Made by a program: the position numbers and the translations under genes. A stretch of DNA of 64,000 nt from Verrucomicrobiota bacterium. GTDB lineage: Bacteria; Verrucomicrobiota; Verrucomicrobiia; Verrucomicrobiales; Verrucomicrobiaceae. The notes under the pieces were generated by a model, which saw nothing but the letters and a program-made list of their open reading frames with translations, was not told where the DNA came from and made no database searches. The first letter of the stretch is position 1. Each line of letters begins with the position of its first letter. The stretch is taken from the NCBI GenBank assembly GCA_009885695.1, contig VFKE01000056.1:42603-106602 (forward strand), written 5' to 3'. Below, one piece after another: positions 26,083 to 35,660 of this stretch.

Positions 26083-26754
26083 TCAAGCTCGACAGCGGTG
26101 ACGACGCAAGACCGCAAGTCCAAGACCAAGCAGAGCGAGGATGCCACGGGAAGGTTCAGGAACGGAACCGACAAGACCGCTGGCCCAGAGTGATTCGGTA
26201 GGGATTCCTCCGCCCAAAGTGGTATCCAAAGCAAATATGTTCAGACTCGCGCCGTCAGCGGGCATATTGAAGCTCTGGTCACCAAGTGATGGCCCATCAA
26301 TGGTATCCGAGCGGTAAAAGCCATACGACTCACCATTGGAAAGCACGGCCTGCGGAAGGATCCCCGTGCGTCCTGGAAACCACATGACAGCGATTTGACT
26401 TCCAAGCAAGGACGGGGAATCCGCACCGACGAGTCCCAACGCAGTCAGGTCATAAGTGTTGGACAGGTTGTATCCGTAGTCACCCGAGCCTAAATCCGAA
26501 GCGCCGATGATATCGATGATTTGCCCCCCAACACCGAAAGTGCTTCCAATCGTCAAATTGAGGCCAAGCAAGTCGGCGGACAAGGTTCCCATGTTAAAGC
26601 CACTTGCGTCAGCCACGAGTATGAGGGTGGTGTTACTGTCAATAATAGCGCCAGTTCCCGTGCGAAGGTCGGCGACATTGATATTCAGCGTCACAGTCGC
26701 CCCCGCAGGGAAGGTCAGGGCGGCGCAAGCGAGTAACGGTAGAAATTTTTTCAT
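26083..26754 (-). CDS. PEP-CTERM sorted exported protein
   Basis: 223 residues. Signal peptide MKKFLPLLACAALTFPAGA at the N-terminus and a canonical PEP-CTERM tail: VPEPSRGILALLGLGLAVLRRHRCRA-like sequence (VPEP motif, hydrophobic helix, arginine cluster). The middle is Gly/Asn/Thr-rich and beta-strand-like without a known domain. Such proteins are recognised by an exosortase, which cleaves near the PEP motif; an exosortase is encoded at 41097. The ATG at 26754 gives the signal peptide; an upstream start would precede it with non-signal residues. Likely co-transcribed with the secreted protein at 26801. Confidence 0.88.
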   Translation of the reverse strand: MKKFLPLLACAALTFPAGATVTLNINVADLRTGTGAIIDSNTTLILVADASGFNMGTLSADLLGLNLTIGSTFGVGGQIIDIIGASDLGSGDYGYNLSNTYDLTALGLVGADSPSLLGSQIAVMWFPGRTGILPQAVLSNGESYGFYRSDTIDGPSLGDQSFNMPADGASLNIFALDTTLGGGIPTESLWASGLVGSVPEPSRGILALLGLGLAVLRRHRCRA

Positions 26755-26800
26755 AATCGGTATTGCACGCAATTCAAATGGGATGGCTGGAATCACTGGA

Positions 26801-27862
26801 TTAGTAGGCGTGAGTCCAAATGGAGGTGATGCCGGTTGAAATGTATTTCCGGATCAGGAATCCCGTTCCTGGCGCAATCTCCACGTTGTCCGCCACCGGA
26901 AAGTTGGTTGTCGACTGGTGCCATTTTGCAGTTTCGCTGTTGTAAAAATAAGTGGCCGCCGCCGAACGATTCACTGACGCAATGTTGTTGTCGAAAACAA
27001 TCAGCTCATCTTTCCTGCGGGGGCCGCCCGGTCCGTCGCTGGCCACGAAGGCTCCGCTGCTGATCAGGTCCATGTCCGCAAGTTTGACCGGAATCGGTCG
27101 TCCGGTGCTCACCGGGTTGTCCTGCTTGCCGGAGGGGAGTGTGGCCAGCGGCATCGAAACCGCATTCAATTCCACGTGCCCCGCACTGGTGAAAGTGGTT
27201 GAGTTTGTGATGGCGGCACTGTTGTGACGCACGATGAAATAACTGTCTGGAAGCAGAATAGTGTTGCCAGCCAGCGGGAACCCCGTATTCGCCTCCTTCC
27301 AAGCGCCAGCATGGATGAAGTATTTCTTGGTTGGCGCGAGATTGATTCCGTTGCCAATGGTGTCCGGCAGGAGCAACTCGGTGCGCCGTCCCGGCCCCAG
27401 GAGGTTCAACGAAGCGACAATTGTCGTCTGTGTCGCGGGCGGGAACAATGTGGCCAGCGTCCAGAACTTGCACACCATGAAGCCGTCATTGTTGCCGACC
27501 CCGGTAAAATTGTCCCCGGCCAGATCAATCGTCAATGAATTGCTGGTGTTGGCAGCAACCAGGTAATACATCCCTGCCTTGGGGCCGCTGAGCATCCGGA
27601 CGAAATAATGACCCGTGACGAATTGTCCGGCCGTCCAGGCAACCAAATTCTGCGGAGAGAAAGTAGCAAAACCCGTTGCTGGAAAAGTCGGGAGCCCAGA
27701 CACCCGATCCTGGACATCAATGCTCTGGCAAAACGGCACCGAGCACAGGGTGTCCGAATTTTTCAGGCAAGTGACCGTGTTGAATCCGACAGGATTTGAT
27801 TGGGCTCGAGCGCCTGCTGCAAATATCAATGCAGCCAACACCATGCAGTTGAGGATTTTCAT
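26801..27862 (-). CDS. Secreted protein resembling the TIGR02597 family
   Basis: 353 residues, with signal peptide MKILNCMVLAALIFAAGARA. The mature part has repeated motifs common in verrucomicrobial secreted proteins of this type: VGFNTVTCLKNSDTLCSVPF near the start, GYHFVR/AGMYYLVAANTSNSLTI, PDSYFIVRHNS and a C-terminal APGTGFLIRKY. Function is unknown. It is 46 bases upstream of the PEP-CTERM gene on the same strand. The family name is from memory of the motif pattern and should be treated as tentative. Confidence 0.7.
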   Translation of the reverse strand: MKILNCMVLAALIFAAGARAQSNPVGFNTVTCLKNSDTLCSVPFCQSIDVQDRVSGLPTFPATGFATFSPQNLVAWTAGQFVTGHYFVRMLSGPKAGMYYLVAANTSNSLTIDLAGDNFTGVGNNDGFMVCKFWTLATLFPPATQTTIVASLNLLGPGRRTELLLPDTIGNGINLAPTKKYFIHAGAWKEANTGFPLAGNTILLPDSYFIVRHNSAAITNSTTFTSAGHVELNAVSMPLATLPSGKQDNPVSTGRPIPVKLADMDLISSGAFVASDGPGGPRRKDELIVFDNNIASVNRSAAATYFYNSETAKWHQSTTNFPVADNVEIAPGTGFLIRKYISTGITSIWTHAY

Positions 27863-28105
27863 TTTGGAAGTGATATCTGACCAAGATCATTATCAGCTTT
27901 TTCAGAGGGCGGCAAGTTAAATACGTCTCCATGCAGCCCTCCAAAAGCGCGCTGTTCCGACATCGACCATCCCCAGCGCTCAAACTATGAAAACCTTGAT
28001 TATCAGACAATGCAAATGAGTGGCGAAAACGTCACATTCCTCCGCTCAAATCAAGCTGGCTTCTACCTTGACTTTGCGATGTGGGCTCGGCAAGCTGAAT
28101 GGGCC

Positions 28106-31100
28106 ATGCGCAGCCCTAACAATACGTGCCTCCTGACGAGGCGACACTACCTGTTTCCGTGCCTGTTGTGCATCTTTTCGCTGGCGTGTGCCTCGGCGAG
28201 CCTCGCCGCGGTGGACGCAGCTGTAAGCCAGACCGTTTGGAAAATGCTCTATGCGGTGACGGATGCTCAGTTCAATAGCGCGTTCTGGCACACCCTTGAT
28301 GACGATGGTGACGGCGTCAGCAACGCTGGGGAGCTGGCAGCCGGCACAAATCCGTTCGCAGCCAACTCGACGATCAATGTCACCAGCGTGAACTTCGATG
28401 GCACTGGAACGCACCTTGCCTTCCCCACTACGAACGGCAAACTCTACATCCTTCAGTCTACAAACACCCCCGCCGTCGCATCAAGTTGGGCCAACCTATC
28501 TCCGGGCGTGCAGGTGCTGGGAGATGGTGCGTCAAAAACATTGACCGCCCCCCCTGGAGGCGCCGCTAAATTTTTCCGGGTGATGGTGGAGGACACGGAT
28601 ACGGACGGCGATGGCTTGAGTGACTGGGCTGAGAAAACGATCGGTTACAATCCCGAAAGCAGCGCAAGCAATGGTTCCGCGAATGACTACACGATAGTAG
28701 CCGGAGTTTCCGGTGTGCTTGCCCGCGAAAACATCGTGACGATAATGGCGGACAATACCACTGCAACCATGCCTCCTGACGCGATGAGCCCTGCTACCGA
28801 CCAGGCCAGCATTACTATCACGCGCTCGGGGGTGCTGCACTTCAACTCGATCACGGTTCCGTTGGTCAAATCCGGAACGGCGCTGGAGGGCTCTGACTAT
28901 GACAACCTGCCTAACTCGATTACGTTCCCGCCTCAGGTCAACTCGATCTCACTGACGGTGAACCCTCGCGCCAACGCGAACATGCACACCAACATCACCG
29001 CCAGTGTGAAGGCGATGCCGGGAGGCGGTTACACCGTGGGCGGACCTGACACGGCAAGCGTGGTTATTTATCCGGCAGTCATTCCCAACGGCACGGGCCT
29101 GACGGCAAAATACTACGTGGGGGCAAATCCGACATTCAACAGCCCGGTCAATTTCGGCGGAAATTCGGTGAGCTACAGCTACACCAAGAACACGGCAACG
29201 ACAGGCACGGCCACGATCACCTATTTCGGCACACCCGGCTTCTCGACATCTTTTCCCAATAACCGGGTGAATCTTCAATTCTCATCGGGAAGTCTCATCG
29301 GAGGCGCATACGACAAGATTTACATCATCGCCAACACTCCACTTTCCACCACCTTCACGGTGGACATCACCGGAGCGAACGTCCCAAATTCTGGCCTTGG
29401 AAATGCCTTGCTGAACCCGCCTGTGATCACGCGCGTGGATCCACAAGTGGATAATTCCTGGAGTTATGGCCTGCCGAATGGCCGCCAGATAGCCAGTCCG
29501 GACAATTTTTCCGTTCAATGGGAAACGTATCTCTCCCCGGCAACAGCTGGTGATTATGTCTTCTTTCTTGATGCGGATGACAAGGCACGGGTCTTTCTCA
29601 ACCGGAATGACGGCAATGGCTCTCAGCAAATCCTGGAGAACGGTTGGAACAGTGCCGCGACGGGCGGCTACAATCAAAGTGCAGCGTTAAGCCTTGCCGT
29701 TCCAGCTGCACCAGGGGACCGCTATCATATCCGGATCGAGTTTGTGGACACCACGGGCGCCGCGAAGTGCAAGTTCCACTGGAAGTTGAACGACGGCACG
29801 AATGCGAACATAAGCGCTTTCACGAACAACACTGGAACCACCTCAGGCTGGAGCGCCAATTACTACAATAACACCACATTCACCGCTCCTGCCGCAATAA
29901 CCAATGTGGAACAGTATGGTCCGGCAACCATCGCCCAAGGCGACTGGGGCACAGGCACTCCGGACGTGAACTTGGTTTATCCGGACTATTTCTGCGTCCG
30001 CTGGTCCGGCCAGGTGCTGCCCCAGTTTTCAGAGAAGTATTACTTCGTGGCCAGGGCTGATGACGGAGTGCGGCTCACGGTGAACAACCAGTTGATCGTA
30101 AACCGCTGGGCGAATGCTGGAGGCGGGGTCGTGGATACCACGGGATCCATCGACCTCCAAGCGGGGGTCCTTTATGATATTGTCATGGAATATTATGAGG
30201 CCGTGGGTGACGCCCAGGCGCAACTTCATTGGTATAGTCAAAACCAGCCGAAACAGCTCATCCCGACAAACCGCCTCTACCCCGAGTCCACGCAGACAAA
30301 CGCCGTTGTCGCCGCGCCAACGGCTGTCACCAGCCCGCTCACGGCAGTGGCGCTGGCTGGAGATTCGTCACCCTTCACTTACATCATCACGGCCAGCAAT
30401 GGTCCGGATACGACATTCACCGCGACGGGATTGCCAGCCTGGCTGACTCTCAATACCACGACCGGTGTCATCACGGGCTCGCCATCGGCAGCTCAGGCGG
30501 GTCATTACCAGATCGTAGTCACGGCTACGAATGCAGCCGGCACCGGCAGTTCGGTCGTGAACATTGACGTGATCCATGCGGGATCCCAGATCACCCGGGA
30601 GATCTGGACAACGGGCGTTTCGGGCAGCGAAATCGCTGACATACCCGTGAACACAGCGCCATCCTCGATCGACACTGACTTGAGCAGCCTCGAGGATGGA
30701 ACGGCCTATCCTGACAACACAGGCGAGCGTCTCCGCGGCTACATCATCGCTCCGGTGACTGGCAACTACTACTTCTGGCTCGCTGCGAACAACTCGGCGG
30801 AGCTCTGGATTTCCAACAATGCGGAACCCATCAACAAGATCCGTCGGGCGTTTGTAAACGGCTCGGCGATGTTACCAAAAGCTTGGGATGATGGATCGCA
30901 ATCCAGCCGCAAGTCCCAGTGGCTGGCCCTCACCGCCGGCCAGAAATACTATTACGAAATCCTCCACAACTGCCCTGCCGGCAGCGCCGCCGATCATGTC
31001 GCTGTTGGCTGGCTGCGCGATCTCACGGGAACCAGCGCGCCCATAGCTGACGGTTCGGCCGTGGTGCCGGGTTTTGTCCTCGCACCTTATGATTATCCGG

Positions 31101-33298
31101 CGACGGTCGCCAACACCGGAACGCTCTTCGCCACCAACCTGGCACCACAGGGATCCGCCATTTCCAAAGGATCGGGTTCCGCCAACATACGCTTGAATGC
31201 CGGCAAAACTCAGGCGGTTCTTCACTTCAACTACAGCGGATTGACCACGCCTAGGACGGGCTACCACGTCCATTGCGATGCTTTTAGCAACGGCTCTGAC
31301 ATCCATCCCGGCCAGATCGTATTCGACATTGATGACATCGATATATTCCACCCCGAATTGCGCACCGCTGACGGCGGCTACATCTGGGACATCACAGCTG
31401 TCGGCACCCTCTCCGCAGCCGATGTGGTGACCGCCATTGAAACCGGCAAGGTTTACATCAATATCCACAGCGTAAATTACCCGAGCGGCGAAATTCGCGG
31501 AAATTTCAGCCTCGTACAAGGATCTCAAAGTCCGCCGTCCCCGGTGACGGACCCCGGCTACATCGACGACCACGATACGGAGGCCGGCGCGGCGAGATTT
31601 CTCCTGCAGGCCACCTACGGCGTCGATCCCGTTGACCTCGCCAATGTGCGATCCATGGGCTATGCGGCATGGATCGACAGTCAGTTCGCCCTGTCACCCT
31701 CCCGCCTTGTGCCTGAAGTGCTGTCTAATTCCCCCGGTGGCGGCTATGGTGGCGGCTATCCGGACTACCATATGTGGAACGCCTGGTGGAAAACATCCAT
31801 CACGGCGCCGGACCAGCTCCGGCAGCGCGTCGCATTTGCGTTGAGCGAGATACTCGTCGTGTCCAACAACGCCCCCATGCCGCTCAACAACAACGGGCTC
31901 ATGCTGGCAGGCTACTATGACACACTTTTGGACCATAGTTTCACCAGTAATTTTAGTGACATCCTGAAGGCTGTAACCCTATCGCCCGCCATGGGCGTCT
32001 ACCTCGACATGCGGGGCAACCAAAAGGGCAGTCTTATCACAGGTCTGCATCCGAATGAAAACTATGCCCGCGAACTCATGCAGCTCTTTTCTATTGGGCT
32101 GAACCGCATGTGGCCGGATGGCACACTGATGCTGGACTCCATGGGCAATCTCATCCCCACATACACACAGACGGAGATCATCGGCATATCGCGTGTGTTT
32201 ACAGGGTGGAATTACGGTCAGGCCCTGCAAACAAATGGCCGCCTGCCCACCAATTTTTTCCCTCCCCCCAATTATCTTGATCCCATGGTCCTCGTGCCCA
32301 CCCGGCACGAGCTTGGGGAGAAGCGCGTATTGGACAACGTGGTCCTGCCACCGGCCAATGCTGCCGAGGCACCTGAATCGGTCGCCTTCAGCCCGATCAT
32401 AACACCCGCACCCAACTCGGAGGCTGACCCCAACTGGACCGCGTTCGACAACTACTGCTTGAACGATCTGGAGAAAGGCATCGACAGTATCATGAGCAAT
32501 CCCAACATCGGACCGTATATCTGCCGGCAGCTCATTCAACGTCTCGTGACCAGCCATCCGAGCAACGGCTACGTTGGCCGTGTCGTTCAGAAATTCAACG
32601 ACGACGGCACCGCCTCCCATGTCCGTGGCAACATGAAAGCCGTCATCAAGGCCATTCTCCTGGATGGCGAAGCACGCGACAGTGCGGCCGCGCAGAGTTC
32701 CACCGCCTTCGGCAAGCAGCGCGAGCCGCTGCTTCGTCTGACCGGGCTAGCCCGCACCTTTCCCGCAGCCACCGGAAACAGCACCTACAATGTCCGCAAG
32801 ACAGACGAACTCAGCCAAACCCCGCTAAACTCACCCACGGTCTTCAACTTCTTCTTCCCGGATTACAAATACCCCGGCACCCTCGGCAACGCCGGGCTCA
32901 CCACTCCCGAGTTCCAGCTCACCAACGATATCAGCATCGTGGACATGACAAACTCCATCGCCCGTTCCCTGATCGGCCCGTCCGGCAACAATACGAACAC
33001 CAGCGGATTGTGCAGCTTCCCGAACGGCGGAGGCGCAATCACGATGAACTTGGGACCTTATCAGACTCCCGCCTACACCAGCAATGCCGGCATTCCGTCG
33101 CTGGTGGACAAGCTGAGCAATCTTCTCCTGGGCGGCCCGATGAATGCAGACGCGCGCACCGTCATCATCAACTTCGTAGCCAACACCACCAACTTTCCCT
33201 ACACCACAGTGGCACCCACTGACACTGAGATGCGCGACCGGGTGCGGGCCGTTGTCCATCTCATCGTCACATCAGCTGGATACTCCATTCAGAAATAA
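28106..33298 (+). CDS. Giant secreted multidomain DUF1800 protein (TSP3, PA14, Ig-like, CHRD)
   Basis: About 1730 residues from the ATG at 28106, which gives a signal peptide (LFPCLLCIFSLACASASLAA). Order of parts: two Ca-binding thrombospondin-3-like loops (DDDGDGVSNAGELAAGTNP; DTDTDGDGLSDWAE), a Calx-like beta region, PA14 domains near 330-580, 580-728 and 830-990 (for example YDYFLDADDKARVFLN-like and YYFVARADDGVRLTVN), a cadherin/Ig-like domain near 735-825, a CHRD domain near 1005-1137 (HVHCDAFSNGSDIHPG ... YINIHSVNYPSGEIRGNF), then DUF1800 to the end (ARFLLQATYGVDPVDL, NENYARELMQLFSIGL). DUF1800 proteins pair with DUF1501 proteins; the partner starts 7 bases later. Probably carbohydrate-binding and surface-located. 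Confidence 0.92.
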   Translation: MRSPNNTCLLTRRHYLFPCLLCIFSLACASASLAAVDAAVSQTVWKMLYAVTDAQFNSAFWHTLDDDGDGVSNAGELAAGTNPFAANSTINVTSVNFDGTGTHLAFPTTNGKLYILQSTNTPAVASSWANLSPGVQVLGDGASKTLTAPPGGAAKFFRVMVEDTDTDGDGLSDWAEKTIGYNPESSASNGSANDYTIVAGVSGVLARENIVTIMADNTTATMPPDAMSPATDQASITITRSGVLHFNSITVPLVKSGTALEGSDYDNLPNSITFPPQVNSISLTVNPRANANMHTNITASVKAMPGGGYTVGGPDTASVVIYPAVIPNGTGLTAKYYVGANPTFNSPVNFGGNSVSYSYTKNTATTGTATITYFGTPGFSTSFPNNRVNLQFSSGSLIGGAYDKIYIIANTPLSTTFTVDITGANVPNSGLGNALLNPPVITRVDPQVDNSWSYGLPNGRQIASPDNFSVQWETYLSPATAGDYVFFLDADDKARVFLNRNDGNGSQQILENGWNSAATGGYNQSAALSLAVPAAPGDRYHIRIEFVDTTGAAKCKFHWKLNDGTNANISAFTNNTGTTSGWSANYYNNTTFTAPAAITNVEQYGPATIAQGDWGTGTPDVNLVYPDYFCVRWSGQVLPQFSEKYYFVARADDGVRLTVNNQLIVNRWANAGGGVVDTTGSIDLQAGVLYDIVMEYYEAVGDAQAQLHWYSQNQPKQLIPTNRLYPESTQTNAVVAAPTAVTSPLTAVALAGDSSPFTYIITASNGPDTTFTATGLPAWLTLNTTTGVITGSPSAAQAGHYQIVVTATNAAGTGSSVVNIDVIHAGSQITREIWTTGVSGSEIADIPVNTAPSSIDTDLSSLEDGTAYPDNTGERLRGYIIAPVTGNYYFWLAANNSAELWISNNAEPINKIRRAFVNGSAMLPKAWDDGSQSSRKSQWLALTAGQKYYYEILHNCPAGSAADHVAVGWLRDLTGTSAPIADGSAVVPGFVLAPYDYPATVANTGTLFATNLAPQGSAISKGSGSANIRLNAGKTQAVLHFNYSGLTTPRTGYHVHCDAFSNGSDIHPGQIVFDIDDIDIFHPELRTADGGYIWDITAVGTLSAADVVTAIETGKVYINIHSVNYPSGEIRGNFSLVQGSQSPPSPVTDPGYIDDHDTEAGAARFLLQATYGVDPVDLANVRSMGYAAWIDSQFALSPSRLVPEVLSNSPGGGYGGGYPDYHMWNAWWKTSITAPDQLRQRVAFALSEILVVSNNAPMPLNNNGLMLAGYYDTLLDHSFTSNFSDILKAVTLSPAMGVYLDMRGNQKGSLITGLHPNENYARELMQLFSIGLNRMWPDGTLMLDSMGNLIPTYTQTEIIGISRVFTGWNYGQALQTNGRLPTNFFPPPNYLDPMVLVPTRHELGEKRVLDNVVLPPANAAEAPESVAFSPIITPAPNSEADPNWTAFDNYCLNDLEKGIDSIMSNPNIGPYICRQLIQRLVTSHPSNGYVGRVVQKFNDDGTASHVRGNMKAVIKAILLDGEARDSAAAQSSTAFGKQREPLLRLTGLARTFPAATGNSTYNVRKTDELSQTPLNSPTVFNFFFPDYKYPGTLGNAGLTTPEFQLTNDISIVDMTNSIARSLIGPSGNNTNTSGLCSFPNGGGAITMNLGPYQTPAYTSNAGIPSLVDKLSNLLLGGPMNADARTVIINFVANTTNFPYTTVAPTDTEMRDRVRAVVHLIVTSAGYSIQK

Positions 33299-33305
33299 CC
33301 CCACC

Positions 33306-34877
33306 ATGGACACAAAACATGTTCCCAACGTCATCAGCCGTCGCAGTTTCCTGCGTCGGACAGCACCGATCATCGGTGCGGGTGCCCTGACCAGCACCAT
33401 CCGTGATCTGCGCCTCGTCAACGCGGCCATGGCGCAGGCACCCATCAGCGACTACAAAGCACTCGTCTGCATTTTCCTGGCTGGGGGTAATGACGCCAGC
33501 AATCTCATCATTCCGACGATTCCTTCTGAATATTCCAACTACGCTTCCATCCGAACCCCTGTGCTGGCCATACCCAATCAGGATGGCGGACCGGCCACGG
33601 CACTCGCGCTGAATCCTACCAACAGCGATGGGCACACCTACGGAATCCACCCCGCCTGTCCCGAATTACAGAGTCTCTTCAACAGTGGTAAACTCGCCAC
33701 CGTCTTTAACATAGGCACCTTGGTCTATCCGATGACCAAGTCCCAATACATCAGCAACTCCGTTCCCAAGCCACCACAACTTTTCTCCCACAGCGACCAG
33801 ACTACGCAGTGGCAGACCTCCATTCCTGATCAACCTCCAACCACCGGATGGGGGGGCCGCTGTGCTGATCTTCTCGACTCGCTCAATCCCAGAAGCGGCC
33901 CCGGTTCCTCCCAAGCTGCGCTATCCCTGGCCGTGTCACTCACGGGCGCAAACACCTTCGAAATCGGTGGCGTCTTCCAGCAATACGCCGTCGATGCCAA
34001 TGGCGGCGTCGCCTCCCTGAGTGCGCTCGGCCCCGCGGCCACCGCCCGGGATGCCGCCTTGAAAGCCGTGCTCGGCATCGACAAGGTGCAGGCCAACATG
34101 CTGGTCAGCAATTATGCACTCGCCCTTGATCACTCCATCGCCGCCGGCGCGGCACTCAGCACCGCGCTCAGCAACAGCCAGATGACGAGCTACTGGAGCA
34201 CCATCAGCAACTGGAGCGCCACTGGGGTGAATAATCAAACCGTCACGCCGAATGGCGGATCCACTACAACCTCCGCTTTGATGCCGCAACTACGCATGAT
34301 TGCCAAAATCATCGAAGCGGGCTACCGCAACGCAAGTGAAGACTACGGCCTCGGTATGAAACGGCAGATTTTCTTCTGCACGATCGGCGGTTTTGATACG
34401 CATGGGAATCAGACAACCGCTGCCGGTGGCTCTCCGAACAGCGCGAACGTCATCGTCGGTTCCCATGCCAACATCCTTGCGGAGCTAAGCCAGTGCATGA
34501 ACAAATTTCAGAACGCCATGGCGGCCATTGGCACGCACTACGGCGACGACGACTTTCAGAAGCGTGTCACGTGCTTCACGACGAGTGATTTCGGACGAAC
34601 GCTCCCATGCAACGGCCTTGGCAGTGACCACGGCTGGGGTGGCCATCATCTGGTCATGGGCGGTGCCGTCTTGGGCGGCAAGACATACGGCGTCTGGCCA
34701 ACTCTTGCCGTGGGAGGGCCGGATGACACCAGCACCGGCCGTTGGATACCCACGATGGCCGTTGATCAATACTCCGCCACGCTCGCCAAATGGTTCGGCC
34801 TGGACAGCAACGGCATCAGCACTGTCTTCCCCAATTTGAAACGATTCTCCTCACCCGATATCGGCTTCATGGGCTAG
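33306..34877 (+). CDS. DUF1501 protein with Tat signal
   Basis: About 523 residues from the ATG at 33306. The twin-arginine signal NVISRRSFLRRTAPIIGAGAL directs folded export. The DUF1501 (sulfatase-like alkaline phosphatase fold) core includes LVCIFLAGGNDASNLIIP, GFDTHGNQT, FTTSDFGRTL and SDHGWGGHHLVMGGAV, with the His/Asp residues typical of the family. Biochemical function is not established. It is directly downstream of the DUF1800 gene, the usual verrucomicrobial/planctomycetal arrangement. A 133-bp repeat follows the stop after five bases. Confidence 0.93.
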   Translation: MDTKHVPNVISRRSFLRRTAPIIGAGALTSTIRDLRLVNAAMAQAPISDYKALVCIFLAGGNDASNLIIPTIPSEYSNYASIRTPVLAIPNQDGGPATALALNPTNSDGHTYGIHPACPELQSLFNSGKLATVFNIGTLVYPMTKSQYISNSVPKPPQLFSHSDQTTQWQTSIPDQPPTTGWGGRCADLLDSLNPRSGPGSSQAALSLAVSLTGANTFEIGGVFQQYAVDANGGVASLSALGPAATARDAALKAVLGIDKVQANMLVSNYALALDHSIAAGAALSTALSNSQMTSYWSTISNWSATGVNNQTVTPNGGSTTTSALMPQLRMIAKIIEAGYRNASEDYGLGMKRQIFFCTIGGFDTHGNQTTAAGGSPNSANVIVGSHANILAELSQCMNKFQNAMAAIGTHYGDDDFQKRVTCFTTSDFGRTLPCNGLGSDHGWGGHHLVMGGAVLGGKTYGVWPTLAVGGPDDTSTGRWIPTMAVDQYSATLAKWFGLDSNGISTVFPNLKRFSSPDIGFMG

Positions 34878-34881
34878 GGCA

Positions 34882-35014
34882 GTTTAAATAATTTCGTAGC
34901 CGCGTTCGTATTGCGCAGCCGCGAAGCGAAAACGTGGAAAATATGCATACTTCGTTGGCTGCCGTGGCTTCTTCCCGCACTCTTGCGAGATGCGGCTATG
35001 TTTATTTTAAAAAT
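34882..35014. repeat. 133-bp dispersed element, copy 1
   Basis: Begins GTTTAAATAATTTCGTAGCC and ends GCGGCTATGTTTATTTTAAA; the ends are imperfect inverted repeats. The interior has CGCAGCCGCGAAGCGAAAAC and a TGCCGTGGCTTCTTCCCGCAC segment. Other copies are at 52494-52626 and 59845-60000. It is non-coding and fills the gap between the DUF1501 gene and the pseudopilin-like gene. Confidence 0.88.
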
Positions 35015-35037
35015 GGACTGACTGAGGGAGTCCGGCG

Positions 35038-35583
35038 ATGAATCTGCGCAACGTTCTTCTCGTCGGGATTGCAGGAATGCTCGCCGTGATCTACTGGCTG
35101 GTGCTGCACCCGTCGCATGATACCGGCAAAAGAAAAAACCAGACCACTGAGTCTCATCTCCCGGCCAAGAAACCTCCCAACTCAATCATACCGGCATCAT
35201 CCGATGATATTGTGCAGCCAGTAACTCCATCATTCAAAGAGTTGCAGCCTGCAATCACACGACAACCAGCCATTCCGCAGCCGAACACGGAATCATTCGC
35301 CGACCTGGACAAGATACAGCTCATGCTGCGCGATTATCGCACACTCATGGGTCAAAATCCCGTGGGCACCAATCCAGAGATCATGCGGGCGGTCATGGGT
35401 GAAAATCCCCGACAGGCAAGACTTGGACCGCCGGAGGGCCAGGGCATTAACAAAAAGGGTGAACTCGTGGATCGATGGGGCACCCCAATTTTTTTTCATC
35501 AACTTTCCGCCACCATCATGGAAATACACTCTGCAGGACCGGATAAAATCATGGGCACGGCTGACGATATCGTCAGCCGCTGA
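35038..35583 (+). CDS. Small membrane-anchored protein with a pseudopilin-like C-terminus
   Basis: 181 residues. One N-terminal membrane helix (MNLRNVLLVGIAGMLAVIYW) is followed by a Pro/Thr/Gln-rich linker (about 30-85). The C-terminal 45 residues (GELVDRWGTPIFFHQLSATI, then AGPDKIMGTADDIV) resemble the calcium-binding C-terminal motif of GspG-type major pseudopilins, a motif often found alone in short verrucomicrobial proteins. There is no prepilin cleavage site at the N-terminus, so it is probably not a processed pseudopilin. No secretion genes are adjacent. Confidence 0.75.
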   Translation: MNLRNVLLVGIAGMLAVIYWLVLHPSHDTGKRKNQTTESHLPAKKPPNSIIPASSDDIVQPVTPSFKELQPAITRQPAIPQPNTESFADLDKIQLMLRDYRTLMGQNPVGTNPEIMRAVMGENPRQARLGPPEGQGINKKGELVDRWGTPIFFHQLSATIMEIHSAGPDKIMGTADDIVSR

Positions 35584-35660
35584 TCGAGACTCCGCGTTCA
35601 CATTAAAGGGCGCAAGAACCGGCACACGGAAAAGAAAAATTGATTGATTTGCGCCACAAC

